The position numbers and the translations under genes were made by a program. Under the pieces are notes generated by a model that searched no databases, was not told where the DNA came from, and saw nothing but the letters and a program-made list of their open reading frames with translations. From the NCBI RefSeq assembly GCF_014197435.1, contig NZ_JACIFP010000001.1, forward strand, positions 4,154,001-4,218,000: 64,000 nucleotides of DNA, in the 5' to 3' direction. This document shows, piece after piece, positions 50,162 through 58,894 of this stretch (position 1 is the first letter of the stretch; each line of letters opens with the position of its first letter). Source of the DNA: Gordonia humi. GTDB lineage: Bacteria; Actinomycetota; Actinomycetes; Mycobacteriales; Mycobacteriaceae.

Positions 50162-50941
50162 TTGTCCGCGTTCGAGGTTCCCGGAGCCCGGCTCGCCGTC
50201 GAGTTCAGCGACGAGCACGGCGCGCCGGTGGTCCAGCTGCACGGTCTCACGTCGAGTCGTGCACGCGACCGGCTCCTCGGCCTCGATCTGGGGCGAGGAC
50301 TGTCGGGCACCCGGCTCCTGCGTTACGACGCCCGCGGTCACGGGGACTCGACCGGGCGGCGCGCCCCCGACGACTATCGCTGGACGAATCTGGCCGACGA
50401 CCTCCTCCTACTGCTCGACCGCTGGTTTCCCGGCGAACGCGTCCACGGGGTCGGTCCGTCGATGGGCACGGCGACGCTTCTGTACGCGGCCGTGCGCGAA
50501 CCGGATCGCTTCTCCGGGCTGACACTGATGCTGCCGCCCACCGCGTGGGCGTCCCGGGTGGCGAAGGCCGACGAGTACCGGGCCGGCGCCGATCTCGTCG
50601 AGAGGTCCGGCGTCGAGGCGTTCGCCGCGGCCGGTACCGGCGCGCCGGTGCCGCCGGCCGCCGCAGATGCACCGCTGACGATGCCCGCCGTCACCGGCAC
50701 GTTGCTGCCGTCGGTTCTGCGAGGCGCCGCGCGCAGCGATCTCCCCGCGCCGGCGGAGCTCGCCGCGGTCGCGGTGCCGACGACGATCCTCGCCTGGATC
50801 GACGATCCGGCGCATCCGCTGGCCACCGCGGAGACTCTCTTCGACGTGCTGCCCCACGCGAAGCTGACCGTCGCGCGGACTCCGGACGACGTCCAGACCT
50901 GGCCGTCACTGCTCGCCACGGACATCGCGGCTCGTCGCTGA
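50162..50941 (+). CDS. Alpha/beta-fold hydrolase
   Basis: A 259-residue hydrolase. The oxyanion segment is QLHGLTSS, the nucleophile elbow is GVGPSMGTA (Ser100), and an Asp lies in AWIDDPAHP. The usual C-terminal catalytic His is not evident at ARTPDDVQTWP, so either another His (LPHAK) serves or activity is reduced. It resembles 3-oxoadipate enol-lactonase-like proteins in layout. The start is set at TTG 50162 because AGGAG lies directly upstream; GTG 50132 is in frame without such a site. It is divergent from the condensation-GNAT gene. Confidence 0.8.
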   Translation: MSAFEVPGARLAVEFSDEHGAPVVQLHGLTSSRARDRLLGLDLGRGLSGTRLLRYDARGHGDSTGRRAPDDYRWTNLADDLLLLLDRWFPGERVHGVGPSMGTATLLYAAVREPDRFSGLTLMLPPTAWASRVAKADEYRAGADLVERSGVEAFAAAGTGAPVPPAAADAPLTMPAVTGTLLPSVLRGAARSDLPAPAELAAVAVPTTILAWIDDPAHPLATAETLFDVLPHAKLTVARTPDDVQTWPSLLATDIAARR

Positions 50942-51124
50942 TCATCTCCGCCGGAGCTCCCCACAGCTTGCACCGCAGAGTTCCCATATCCGAATCATGT
51001 TCCCCCATAAGGTGATTCATCTACCGTCGCCTTGTATCGAACATTCATTCCCAAATATTGTTATTCTCCTCACTTAATCGTAGAATTGAATCATCATCGA
51101 TTCGATCCGGAGGGGAGGCGCGAG
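50942..51124. other. A/T-rich intergenic stretch before the DUF222-HNH gene
   Basis: A 183-base gap that is far richer in A and T than the rest of the window, especially 51030-51110. It leads into the 13E12-type gene and probably holds its promoter. Base composition differs from the neighbours, which fits with acquisition together with the element. I see no inverted repeats at its ends. Confidence 0.5.
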
Positions 51125-52681
51125 ATGACCAGCACCTCATTCGACCTCCCCACCTCTCCCCTGGAGCTCGCCGAGCTTCAGGACGCGGTCGTCGTCGCAC
51201 TCTCCCGCGCAGACCTGACTCCGATGTCCGACGCCGACGTCGTCACGACCGTCCAAACCCTGGAACGCTCACGCCGCCGCTGCGACGGCGTCGACGCGAA
51301 GCTCTACGTCGAGGTGTCCGACCGCCAGGCCTACCGCGAGGTCGGGTGCACCAACGTCAACCAGTTCTACGACGGCGTCCTGCGCCTCGGCGTCGGCGCG
51401 GGCAAACGCCGCAGGCTCACCGCCGCGGCGATCGGCTCGTTCCGCAACCTCCAAGGCGAGGTACTCGAACCGGTTCTTCCGGCCACCGCCGACGCCGTGG
51501 CCGACGGCCAGATCGGCGTCGATCACGTCCTCGTCGTCGCCGACACGATGAAGAAGGTTCCCGCCGGCGTCCCCGCCGATGTCAAGGCCGACGCCGAAGC
51601 TCAGATGGCCGAGATCGCGACGACCCTGACTCCCAAAGACCTCACCGCCGCGGGCAACGCGCTCCTCGAGCGCCTCGACCCCGACGGCGCGCTCACCGAC
51701 GATCGCGACCGCCGACGCCAACGCAGCGTCACCGTCGGACCTCAAGACCGACGCCTGCTCTCCAAGCTGAGCGGCACGCTCACCCCGCAAGCACGGGCCA
51801 AGCTCGACGCCCTCCTGGTTCACTGGGCCGCCCCCGGGATGAACGATCCGTCCAACCCGGATTCCCCGCGCGGTCCGGCCAACGCCGACGGCCTCGACCC
51901 CGAGGTCGTCGCCGAAGCCGCCGCCCGCGACTACCGCACCACCGAGCAGCGCAACCACGACGCCCTCGAAGCTCTGCTCACCGAGCAGATCCAGGGCGGC
52001 GGACTCGGCCGCCCCACCACCCTGCCCGCCCACTTGGTGATCACCGCCGAGCTCAAAGACCTCGAAGCCCGCGCCGGCATCGCGGTCACCGCGACCGGCA
52101 CCCGGGTTCCCGTCGCCGACCTGGTCGACCTCGCCGCCGACGCGACCCCGTGGCTGGAAGTCTTCGCCGACGCCACCTCGCAGGTGCTCTATCTCGGGCG
52201 TGGACGCCGCCTCGCCTCGCCGGCCCAACGCCTCGCGATCTTCGGCCGCGACCGCGGCTGCTCGGCGCCCGCGTGCGCCGCCCCGTTCATCCGGACGCAA
52301 GCCCACCACATGCCCGACTGGCAGCACGGCGGCCCCACCGACATCGACCACCTCGGTGCGGCGTGCGGCGGCCACAATCGCACCGTCCGCACCGGCCCCG
52401 GCGGCTGGGAGACCGTGATTCTCACCTACGGTCCGCACCGAGGCCGTGTCGGCTGGCGCCGCGCCGGATCGAACGATCCGTGGCAGGTGAACCCCGTTCA
52501 CCACCCGGAGAAGTCACTCCGGCAAGAGCCCGGCCCCGCCGGGGACGAGTCGCCCCGCCCGGCCGAAGTCCACCGGACTCGATCCCACCGATCGAGCATC
52601 GAGCAGTGGCTCGCCTGCCGGATCCCGGCCTCCTCCGCCCCACCCGGCACCGAGGTCGTGATCGACCCTTTGTCCTTCTGA
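51125..52681 (+). CDS. DUF222-HNH endonuclease-like protein (13E12 repeat family)
   Basis: A 518-residue protein. The first 330 residues form the DUF222 helical region; the C-terminal HNH domain has CSAPAC, then HHMPDWQHGG with paired His, DHLGAACGGHN, and the final N that completes the H-N-H metal site. This family is present in many copies in Mycobacteriales genomes and is viewed as a mobile or selfish element. ATG 51125 has a strong GGAGGGGAGG site. The upstream A/T-rich gap differs from the surroundings. No flanking repeats were seen. Confidence 0.9.
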   Translation: MTSTSFDLPTSPLELAELQDAVVVALSRADLTPMSDADVVTTVQTLERSRRRCDGVDAKLYVEVSDRQAYREVGCTNVNQFYDGVLRLGVGAGKRRRLTAAAIGSFRNLQGEVLEPVLPATADAVADGQIGVDHVLVVADTMKKVPAGVPADVKADAEAQMAEIATTLTPKDLTAAGNALLERLDPDGALTDDRDRRRQRSVTVGPQDRRLLSKLSGTLTPQARAKLDALLVHWAAPGMNDPSNPDSPRGPANADGLDPEVVAEAAARDYRTTEQRNHDALEALLTEQIQGGGLGRPTTLPAHLVITAELKDLEARAGIAVTATGTRVPVADLVDLAADATPWLEVFADATSQVLYLGRGRRLASPAQRLAIFGRDRGCSAPACAAPFIRTQAHHMPDWQHGGPTDIDHLGAACGGHNRTVRTGPGGWETVILTYGPHRGRVGWRRAGSNDPWQVNPVHHPEKSLRQEPGPAGDESPRPAEVHRTRSHRSSIEQWLACRIPASSAPPGTEVVIDPLSF

Positions 52682-52705
52682 AGGACAGGGGGCCAGGCTC
52701 CGTGC

Positions 52706-52735
52706 TACCGGATCGATCAGCAGTACCGGATCGAT
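52706..52735. repeat. Two direct copies of TACCGGATCGAT
   Basis: Exact 12-base copies at 52706-52717 and 52724-52735, 18 bases apart, end 12 bases before the ATG of the DUF2461 gene. Could be an operator or the trace of a small duplication. Confidence 0.4.
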
Positions 52736-52747
52736 AAGCTGGCACCC

Positions 52748-53377
52748 ATGAGCTTCACCGGATTCCCCGAAGCCGCGCTGGACTTCTACGACGACCTCGA
52801 GATCGACAACAGCAAGGTCTTCTGGGACGCCCACCGCGACGTGTACCGCGACAGTGTCGCCGCACCGATGAACGCCCTCGTCGCCGAACTCGCCGATGAG
52901 TTCGGTGAGGCCAAAGTGTTCCGCCCGTACCGCGACGTCCGGTTCTCCAAAGACAAGACGCCGTACAAGACCCACCAGGGCGCGTTCATCGCGGTCGCAC
53001 CGGCCACCGGCTACTACGTGCAGATCGGTGCGCCCGGTGTCCGCGTGGGCGCCGGCTTCTATCACGCCGAAGCCGAACGTCTCGCCTTTCTCCGGCGAGC
53101 CATCGACGACGATCTCCACGGTGCCGAACTGGAGAAGCTCGTGGACGGCCTGCGGCGCCGCGGATGGCAGATCGACGGCGACCGACTCAAGACCGCGCCA
53201 CGCGGCTGGGCCAAGGACCATTCACGCATCGAACTGCTCCGGCACCGTTCACTGACCGCCATGCGCGATTACGGATTCGACGAGGTGATCCACTCTCACG
53301 ACCTGGTCGAGAAGATACGCGCCGACTGGCGCCAGACCCGTCCACTGCTCGACTGGTTCGTCCAGCACGGCGGATGA
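52748..53377 (+). CDS. DUF2461 family protein
   Basis: A 209-residue soluble protein of the DUF2461 (TIGR02453) family. Typical features are the N-terminal GFPEAALDFYDDLEIDNSK, FWDAHRDVYR, the central RPYRDVRFSKDKTPYKTHQG, GFYHAEAERL, and a C-terminal basic region. The conserved Arg/Lys-rich block suggests phosphate or nucleic acid contact, but no function is known for the family. ATG 52748 is preceded by weak signals only. The downstream RCC1-type gene starts in an ATGA overlap with its stop, so they were once co-translated. Confidence 0.9.
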   Translation: MSFTGFPEAALDFYDDLEIDNSKVFWDAHRDVYRDSVAAPMNALVAELADEFGEAKVFRPYRDVRFSKDKTPYKTHQGAFIAVAPATGYYVQIGAPGVRVGAGFYHAEAERLAFLRRAIDDDLHGAELEKLVDGLRRRGWQIDGDRLKTAPRGWAKDHSRIELLRHRSLTAMRDYGFDEVIHSHDLVEKIRADWRQTRPLLDWFVQHGG

Positions 53378-54168
53378 CCGGTTTCGTCGCGCTCGCAGCG
53401 GGCCGCCGACACTGGGTCGGTCTCCGGACGGACGGGACCGTCGCCGCTGTCGGCGACGGTCGCGCCGGCGAATGCGACGTCGGCGGCTGGACCGATGTCG
53501 TCGCCGTCGCCGCGGGCAACGTCCACACCGCACGCAACACCGGACGGTCGCACACCGTCGGACTTCGATCTGACGGCACCGTCGTGGCGACGGGTTGGAA
53601 CGGCGACGGTCAGTGCGATGTGACGCAGTGACAGGACGTGATCGCGATCGCCGCCGGTTGGCGGTTCACGCTCGGCCTCCGTTCGGACGGCACAGTCCTG
53701 GCCGCCGGGCGCACCGCGGAGGGGCAGTGCGCCGTCGAATCCTGGCGCGGCGTCGTCGCCGTCTCGTGCGGCGACTGGCATTCGGTCGGCGTCCGCGCGG
53801 ACGGCACCGTCGTCGGGACCGGGAACGACTCCCGCGGTCAGTGCGCGGTCGACGGCTGGCGCGGCGTCGTGGACGCATCGGCGGGTCATCTGCAGACGAT
53901 GGGTCTACGCCGAGACGGCTCGGTCCTCTCCACCGTCCGCGACTCCCCGACCGCCGTGTGGTCGGATGTGCTCGCCGTCGCCGCGGGCAGCGGTCACACC
54001 GTCGCTCTGCGATCCGACGGCACCGTCGTGGCGACCGCCGACCTCGGCGGAGTCGGCCGCGATGTCGCGACGTGGACCGACATCGAGGCGGTCGCCGCGG
54101 GATCAGAGTTCACCCTCGGCCTCCGGAGTGACGGGACTGTCGTCGGCGCGGGGGTACTCCCCGGCTGA
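53374..54168 (+). pseudogene. RCC1-repeat protein broken by an in-frame TGA
   Basis: Reads as 264 residues of tandem RCC1/beta-propeller repeats (WxDVVAVAAG, HTVGLRSDGTVVA, GQCxV). The frame is open apart from TGA at 53629-53631, where each other repeat has a Trp followed by x-D/G-V, so a TGG to TGA change is likely. A 27-base insertion in the second repeat (ARNTGRSHT) breaks the periodicity, which suggests relaxed selection. Only the first 85 residues would be made unless the stop is read through. Start ATG 53374 overlaps the DUF2461 stop. A sequencing error must be excluded. Six to seven repeats are recognisable, the number for a full propeller. Confidence 0.75.
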
Positions 54169-54190
54169 TCACCGCCGGTCGACGGTGATC
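54167..54190. terminator. Possible hairpin at the junction of convergent genes
   Basis: GATCACCG at 54167-54174 pairs perfectly with CGGTGATC at 54183-54190 across an 8-base loop. It overlaps the stop codons of both the RCC1-type pseudogene and the P450 gene, which abut without a gap. Confidence 0.45.
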
Positions 54191-55479
54191 CGTCCACCGA
54201 ACCTCGGCGCCGACGCGACTCCACGCGAGTGCAGCCCCTCGGCGCGGGCCGTCGTCGGTCGAAGGTCGAACTCGCGAAGCACCGTCCGCAATGTCACGTC
54301 CATCTCCATGGTCGCGAACGCCGCGCCGATACACCGTCGGGTGCCTCCGCCGAACGGGATCCACGCGGCCGAGAGGGTGGTGCCGATGAAGCGACTCGGG
54401 TCGAAGCGCTCGGGTTCGCGGAACTGGTCGGAGTCGTCGTGCAACAGGGAGATCGCAACGATGGCGTTGTGGCCGCGCGGGATGTGCCACGGTCCGATCT
54501 CGAGGTCGTCCGCCACCACGTGCCGCCCCGCGAGGTCGATGACCGGTCTGCTCCGCTGCGTCTCCAGAATCACCGCGTGACGGAGTTCCCCGCCGTCGCC
54601 GCGCGCCTCGTCGGTGAGGTCGCGCAGCACCGCCGGGTGGCGTTGGAGTCGCTCGAAAGCCCAGGCGAGCGTGGTCGCCGTGGTCTCGTGTCCAGCGGCG
54701 AGAAGCGTGAGGAGTTCGTCGGCGATCTCGTCGTCGGTCATGACGCTGCCGTCGTCGTACGTGCTCTGGAGCATCAGAGCGAGGATGTCGTCGCGGTCGG
54801 TGAGCGACGGGTCTGCTCGCGAGTCGCCGATGATGCGTCGGATGGTCCGGTCGTATCGGACCCGGTGCTCGCGGAGACGCACGTTCGGGTCCACTAGGCG
54901 CAGCGGCCGAGGCAACTCGGGGATCGTCGCCGCGCGGGAGCCCGCGGCGACGAGCTTCGGCATCAGTTCGCGGAGAGTGTCGAAATCGGAGCCGTCGGCG
55001 CCGAAGACCGCACGGAGGATCACATTGAGCGTGATCCTCATCATCGGATCGAGTGACGCGAACCGCTCCCCGGTCCTCCATGTCGCGATCTCTCGACGGA
55101 CCTCGTCTTCGACGATCTCCTCGTACGTGCGAATCCTCTTGCCGTGCAACGGCGGGGTGAGGAGTTTCCGACGACGACGATGCTCGGCGCCCTCGATGCC
55201 GAACATCGAACCGGAGCCGAGCACGCGCCCGAGGTTCGGCTGCACGTTGATCGTCTTGGCGCCGGACGTGAACAACTGCTTGGCCATGGTCGGGTCCGCG
55301 ATGAAGACCGCACTCCCGAAGACGGGAAGGGCCAACTCGAACACCGACCCGTATCGGGCGCGACACGCGTGCAGGGCGCCGCGTCGAGCCGTGAGAAATC
55401 CGGCCCCCTGCGCCCACGTGGGAAGTGCCACTTTCGGCGGCGCCGAACCCGCGGGAGTCTCGGTCAGCTCTGTGGTCAT
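54169..55479 (-). CDS. Cytochrome P450
   Basis: A 436-residue soluble P450. The I-helix oxygen site is AAGHETTATT, the K-helix ExxR is ETQRSR, PERFDPSRF follows, and the heme loop is FGGGTRRCIGAAF with the Cys ligand. Lack of a membrane anchor is normal for bacteria. It resembles the CYP135/CYP138 type of mycobacteria. ATG 55479 is chosen because CGGAG lies nine bases upstream; GTG 55497 is the other option. A TetR gene is divergent, and two perfect palindromes lie between them. No ferredoxin gene is adjacent. Substrate unknown. Confidence 0.93.
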   Translation of the reverse strand: MTTELTETPAGSAPPKVALPTWAQGAGFLTARRGALHACRARYGSVFELALPVFGSAVFIADPTMAKQLFTSGAKTINVQPNLGRVLGSGSMFGIEGAEHRRRRKLLTPPLHGKRIRTYEEIVEDEVRREIATWRTGERFASLDPMMRITLNVILRAVFGADGSDFDTLRELMPKLVAAGSRAATIPELPRPLRLVDPNVRLREHRVRYDRTIRRIIGDSRADPSLTDRDDILALMLQSTYDDGSVMTDDEIADELLTLLAAGHETTATTLAWAFERLQRHPAVLRDLTDEARGDGGELRHAVILETQRSRPVIDLAGRHVVADDLEIGPWHIPRGHNAIVAISLLHDDSDQFREPERFDPSRFIGTTLSAAWIPFGGGTRRCIGAAFATMEMDVTLRTVLREFDLRPTTARAEGLHSRGVASAPRFGGRITVDRR

Positions 55480-55499
55480 CGGATCATCTCCGTTCACGC

Positions 55500-55515
55500 G
55501 GTACGTCGTCGTACC
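55500..55515. promoter_or_regulatory. Operator palindrome 1, P450-TetR gap
   Basis: GGTACG-TCGT-CGTACC: perfect 6-base arms with a 4-base spacer. The same arms recur at 55524-55539. It starts 21 bases before the P450 ATG (on the minus strand), where a repressor would block transcription. Confidence 0.8.
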
Positions 55516-55523
55516 AATCAGAC

Positions 55524-55539
55524 GGTACGCCTGCGTACC
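55524..55539. promoter_or_regulatory. Operator palindrome 2, P450-TetR gap
   Basis: GGTACG-CCTG-CGTACC, the same arms as the palindrome at 55500-55515, with centres 24 bases apart. Identical arms with different spacers show that the arms are what is kept. It lies 29 bases before the TetR GTG, so the TetR protein probably controls both genes. Confidence 0.8.
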
Positions 55540-55567
55540 AGTCGGAGCAAGGGCTTATCCTGGGGTG

Positions 55568-56188
55568 GTGACCACCGCACACGCCGACACCGCATCGCAG
55601 GTGCGCTCACGACTGATGTCCGCCATGGTCGAGTGCATCGCCGAACTCGGTTATCGGGCGACGACCGTTGCCGACGTCGTCCGGGTGGCCCGCGTGTCGC
55701 GGAGGTCGTTCTACGAGCACTTCTCGGATAAGACGGCCTGTTTCATCGCGGTGTTGCGCGAGGCGAACCAGGAGATCATCGATTCGGTCGACGCCGCCGT
55801 CGACCCGTCGGCGCCGTGGACCGAACAGGTCCGCTCGGCGGTCACCGCCTACGTCCGGGCCAACGAGACGCACCCCGGACTGACGCTCAGTTGGATTCGC
55901 GAGCTGCCCGCGCTGGGCGACTCCGCCCGGGCGGTCAAAGCCGAGGGAATCGAAGCCTGGACCCGACTCTTCGAACGCATCACATCCACCCCGCAGGTCG
56001 CGGCCGCGGGCATCCCTCAGATCACCCGCCCGACGGCGATCATCGTCTGGGGAGGGATCCGTGAGCTGACCGCGAATGCGATGGAGTCCGGCGCCCCGTT
56101 GTCATCGATCATCGAGCCCGCGACGCAGGCGTGCGTCGCACTGCTGTCGGGTACGCGCACGGATTCCAGCGCCCAGCAGGCTACGTGA
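55568..56188 (+). CDS. TetR family transcriptional regulator
   Basis: A 206-residue regulator. The N-terminal HTH reads AELGYRATTVADVVRVARVS then RRSFYEHFSDKTACF, the canonical TetR F-Y-x-H-F helix. The C-terminal ligand domain is Ala-rich and not assignable. GTG 55568 is the start. It is divergent from the P450 gene, and the two 16-bp palindromes in the 88-base gap are its likely binding sites. The ligand may be the P450 substrate. Confidence 0.9.
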   Translation: MTTAHADTASQVRSRLMSAMVECIAELGYRATTVADVVRVARVSRRSFYEHFSDKTACFIAVLREANQEIIDSVDAAVDPSAPWTEQVRSAVTAYVRANETHPGLTLSWIRELPALGDSARAVKAEGIEAWTRLFERITSTPQVAAAGIPQITRPTAIIVWGGIRELTANAMESGAPLSSIIEPATQACVALLSGTRTDSSAQQAT

Positions 56189-56270
56189 CGAAGATCGAGC
56201 GGTGACGCATCGTCGCCGGACGACGATGTCGCAGCTCACCCGTTGTTCTCTGCGGACGACCGCTCGGAAC

Positions 56271-56807
56271 TCACCCGTCGATCGTCAGGAGAAATCGCTC
56301 GATCTCACGCCGAGTTCGCAGCCGAATGAACCTCAGATGCGCGCACTCCGGATCAGCGAGTGCGGCCTCATACCGACTTCTGGTGCGGGCGAAGGAGTTC
56401 CATGCCCACCACACGACTGATTCCTCGCGCCGCCACACTTGCAGACCGCGCAGGTCTTCGCGATTGCCATTCCACAGTTCGGTACGCGAGACGATGCGTC
56501 CGATGGTTCGCGTCACCGATTGCCACATCACGCGCCACCTCGCCGGGTCGATCCAGACGACGGTGTCGGCCCGTTCCCAGACGAGTCGGCCGATCGTGCT
56601 CTGATAGTTGCCGTCGACGACCCACGCCGGTGCCGCTGTCGCCTCGCGTACCCGTGCGACCATCTCCTCGGGCGACGCGGGAGTCCAGTCCGGACCCCAG
56701 TGGATCGCGTCGAGTTCGACGTGCGGACGGTCGAGCGCCGCGGCCAGTCGCCGTGCGACTGTCGTCTTGCCCGACCCCGAGCAACCGACGACGGAGATCC
56801 GCCTCAT
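56271..56807 (-). CDS. P-loop NTPase, adenylate-kinase-like (FlaR type)
   Basis: A 178-residue nucleotide kinase-like protein. Walker A is GCSGSGKTT, followed by LDAIHWGPDWTPAS (the block typical of FlaR/topology-modulation proteins), WVVDGNYQST, and an Arg-rich lid region (RWRVMWQSVTRTIGR). Such proteins are annotated as DNA topology modulation proteins but probably phosphorylate a small molecule. ATG 56807 is used; GTG 56831 is possible. The 82-base gap before it on the left holds nothing recognised. The HIT-family gene lies just upstream on the same strand. Confidence 0.83.
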   Translation of the reverse strand: MRRISVVGCSGSGKTTVARRLAAALDRPHVELDAIHWGPDWTPASPEEMVARVREATAAPAWVVDGNYQSTIGRLVWERADTVVWIDPARWRVMWQSVTRTIGRIVSRTELWNGNREDLRGLQVWRREESVVWWAWNSFARTRSRYEAALADPECAHLRFIRLRTRREIERFLLTIDG

Positions 56808-56885
56808 CGGTGCCGAAACCCGCCTGTCCACTCCCCGACCGTACTCACAGGCGGTGGACGCGTCCGGACCGGGACTCGCGCACGG

Positions 56886-57410
56886 TCAGCACGAACCCAT
56901 CCCCGCGCTCCGATCGCCGGACGCGGCGCGATCGGCGGTGTCCAGGCGCGTGATCTCGACACGGAGGGCGCTGCGCAGTTCGTCGTGGTCCGACGAGAGA
57001 ACCGATGCCGGATCGGACCATCGTTCTCGCGGGTAGCACCACACCGGCATGCCGACCGCATCGTGCGGCTCCCACTCGTAACGAGGCCAGACGTGCGCGT
57101 GCAGCATCGGGTGAGTGTTCCCCAGAATCTCGATGTTGACGCGTCGAAACGCGGAATCGACGGCGCTGCACACGGTCTCCACCGCGGAAGCCAAGAGATC
57201 GACGTCGGAGAGGAATGCCAGCCGTGCACACCGGTCGAGATCGGACAGACGGTCGACGCCCGGCGTCTTGGTCAAGGCGAGGCAATAACCGGGCAGGAAC
57301 TGGCTGTCTCCGATGACGGCGAACGCTGCCGTGAGTTCAGCGAGGACCGTCGGATTGCGACCGTCGATGGCCGAACCGATCCGATCTTCCCTCCAGTCGG
57401 CTGCGCTCAC
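56886..57410 (-). CDS. HIT-family protein
   Basis: A 174-residue protein of the histidine triad superfamily. The C-terminal part has NIEILGNTHPMLHAHVWPRY, with the H-x-H-V core of the HIT nucleotide-binding site; the first His of H-phi-H-phi-H is placed at THPML. Members split dinucleoside polyphosphates or nucleoside phosphoramidates. GTG 57410 overlaps the stop of the secreted-protein gene as GTGA. It is longer than typical HIT proteins (about 120-150), with an extra N-terminal 60 residues. Confidence 0.75.
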   Translation of the reverse strand: MSAADWREDRIGSAIDGRNPTVLAELTAAFAVIGDSQFLPGYCLALTKTPGVDRLSDLDRCARLAFLSDVDLLASAVETVCSAVDSAFRRVNIEILGNTHPMLHAHVWPRYEWEPHDAVGMPVWCYPRERWSDPASVLSSDHDELRSALRVEITRLDTADRAASGDRSAGMGSC

Positions 57411-57823
57411 CGCACGTCGATGGTCGCGAGACCGGGAGTGAGCATCGTGCCCGGTCGTGGATCGACGATGAGCGCGACCCGGCCCGCGCCCGTGTGCAGG
57501 CGCGCCTCGGCCGGAATTCCGTTGAGGCCGCTCGACGTCAGCGAGGCACCGGTCCGCCCCGTCGAGACATTGATCCATCGCACCCACGAGTGCACAAGGC
57601 AGCCGTACTCCTTGGGCCGACCGGTGACCGTGATGACGCCGGGGGCGGTGCGTTCGATTCCGCAATGGATCGGCGGGACGTCCAGACTGCCGTTCGGGTT
57701 GCCGAAGATGGCCGGATCGATCTGGAAGGGCACGATGGGCGCGGCCGCCGCCACACCGGGTGCCATCCCCAGCAGTCCGGCCACCACCACACCCGCCGCT
57801 GCTGCTACTCGAACAGTCTTCAT
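57407..57823 (-). CDS. Small secreted protein with W-x-N-x-TGRTG motif
   Basis: A 138-residue exported protein: signal peptide ending near AAAAP, then about 110 residues with Cys in PPIHC and in YGCLVH, VRWINVSTGRTG, and HTGAGRVALIV. The last two motifs match those of the 15410 product (NWKNLRTGRSG and HPGAGPVRL), so the proteins share a fold. A beta-sandwich is likely. ATG 57823. Its stop overlaps the HIT gene, an odd pairing of an exported and a cytosolic protein. Function unknown. Confidence 0.8.
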   Translation of the reverse strand: MKTVRVAAAAGVVVAGLLGMAPGVAAAAPIVPFQIDPAIFGNPNGSLDVPPIHCGIERTAPGVITVTGRPKEYGCLVHSWVRWINVSTGRTGASLTSSGLNGIPAEARLHTGAGRVALIVDPRPGTMLTPGLATIDVR

Positions 57824-58009
57824 GACGTCGCCTCTTCTACGAGCCCGACCCGACCCTCCTCACCATACGACGTCGCCGTCCCCGACATCGCCTGTTTGAA
57901 CGACATCGCGCGGCGCCCTCATCGGATCGCAGCATCGTCCGCCGGCTCGCCCGACGCACGCGCGATGCCCTCCGCTGCCGCACTCCTCCGATTCTCCGGG
58001 TCACGAACC
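57824..58009. other. Intergenic stretch, no feature recognised
   Basis: A 186-base gap between the secreted-protein gene start and the SDR gene stop, both on the minus strand. It must hold the promoter of the secreted gene. I see no strong hairpin or repeat in it. Confidence 0.4.
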
Positions 58010-58894
58010 TCACCGGGTCACGATGCCGGCCAACTCCTCGAGTGTGTACGGCGGCTCGTCCCGATGTCCGCGATAGGCCACGAACTCGGGCTCGAACTCC
58101 GGATACCTGCCGATGAAACCACCCGATGCGCTGTAGATCCGGCCGGTGACGTCCGACGCCAGATCGCTGGCCAGGTAGGCGTACAGCGGTGCCACGTACT
58201 CGGGCGGTGCGGGATCCAGCGCGACATCGCGCGTGCCGGCGTCGAGCAGTCCGCGCTCGTACAGATCGTCGATGTGCGAGCGGTAGCCCTCGCCGGTCGA
58301 CAAGCGCGTCCGCGCACCCGGGCACACCGCGTTGACACGCACACCGTACTGTTTCAGATCCGCGGCCAGCGCCGCGGTCAGACCGTTGACTCCACCTTTG
58401 CCGGCTGGATAACCAGTGCCGCCGAACATTCCGGACGCTGCGGCCGACCCTGTCAGCACGATGGCACCGGCCTCCTGATCCACCAGCAGCGGAGCAGCCG
58501 CCCGAGCGAGTTCGAACGAGCTGACGAGATGAGCGTCGAGCTGGGCGAAGAACTCGTACGTGCTCATCGTGAGGATCGACGATCCGGTCGGCTCGGCGGT
58601 GCCCGCGCAGTCGATCACGATGTCGACCCCGCCGAACCCGCTGACCGCGGCGTCGATCATGGCCTGCGCGACGAACTCGTCGGCCGCGGACCCGGGCACC
58701 GCGAGCACACGTCCATCACCGGCCGACAGTTCGTCCGCAGCGGCACGAGCGACGTCGGCGTCCCGACCGTTCACGACGACGGACGCTCCCTGAGCCAAGA
58801 GCTCTCGCGCCACGGCGAGGCCGATCCCGCGGGTCGACCCCGCGACCACGGCCCGTCGACCGGTCAGATGCGCTGCGGTCACGACCCCGGTCAC
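58010..58894 (-). CDS. Short-chain dehydrogenase/reductase
   Basis: A 294-residue SDR. Motifs: GSTRGIG cofactor loop, NGRDAD for cofactor choice, DCAGTAEP in place of NNAG, catalytic Ser in TGSAAASG, YPAGK, and PGARTRLSTGEG. The C-terminal 40 residues are longer than in classical SDRs and carry ARIYSASGG-like and Pro/Glu-rich parts. GTG 58894 overlaps the stop of the SnoaL-like gene (GTGA). With it forms a two-gene operon divergent from the aldehyde dehydrogenase operon. Substrate unknown. Confidence 0.88.
   Translation of the reverse strand: MTGVVTAAHLTGRRAVVAGSTRGIGLAVARELLAQGASVVVNGRDADVARAAADELSAGDGRVLAVPGSAADEFVAQAMIDAAVSGFGGVDIVIDCAGTAEPTGSSILTMSTYEFFAQLDAHLVSSFELARAAAPLLVDQEAGAIVLTGSAAASGMFGGTGYPAGKGGVNGLTAALAADLKQYGVRVNAVCPGARTRLSTGEGYRSHIDDLYERGLLDAGTRDVALDPAPPEYVAPLYAYLASDLASDVTGRIYSASGGFIGRYPEFEPEFVAYRGHRDEPPYTLEELAGIVTR

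Noticed and set aside
53164..53631. Separate gene ending at the TGA before 53632
   Set aside because: The frame up to 53373 overlaps DUF2461 in another phase, and the rest is the first part of the broken RCC1-repeat gene.
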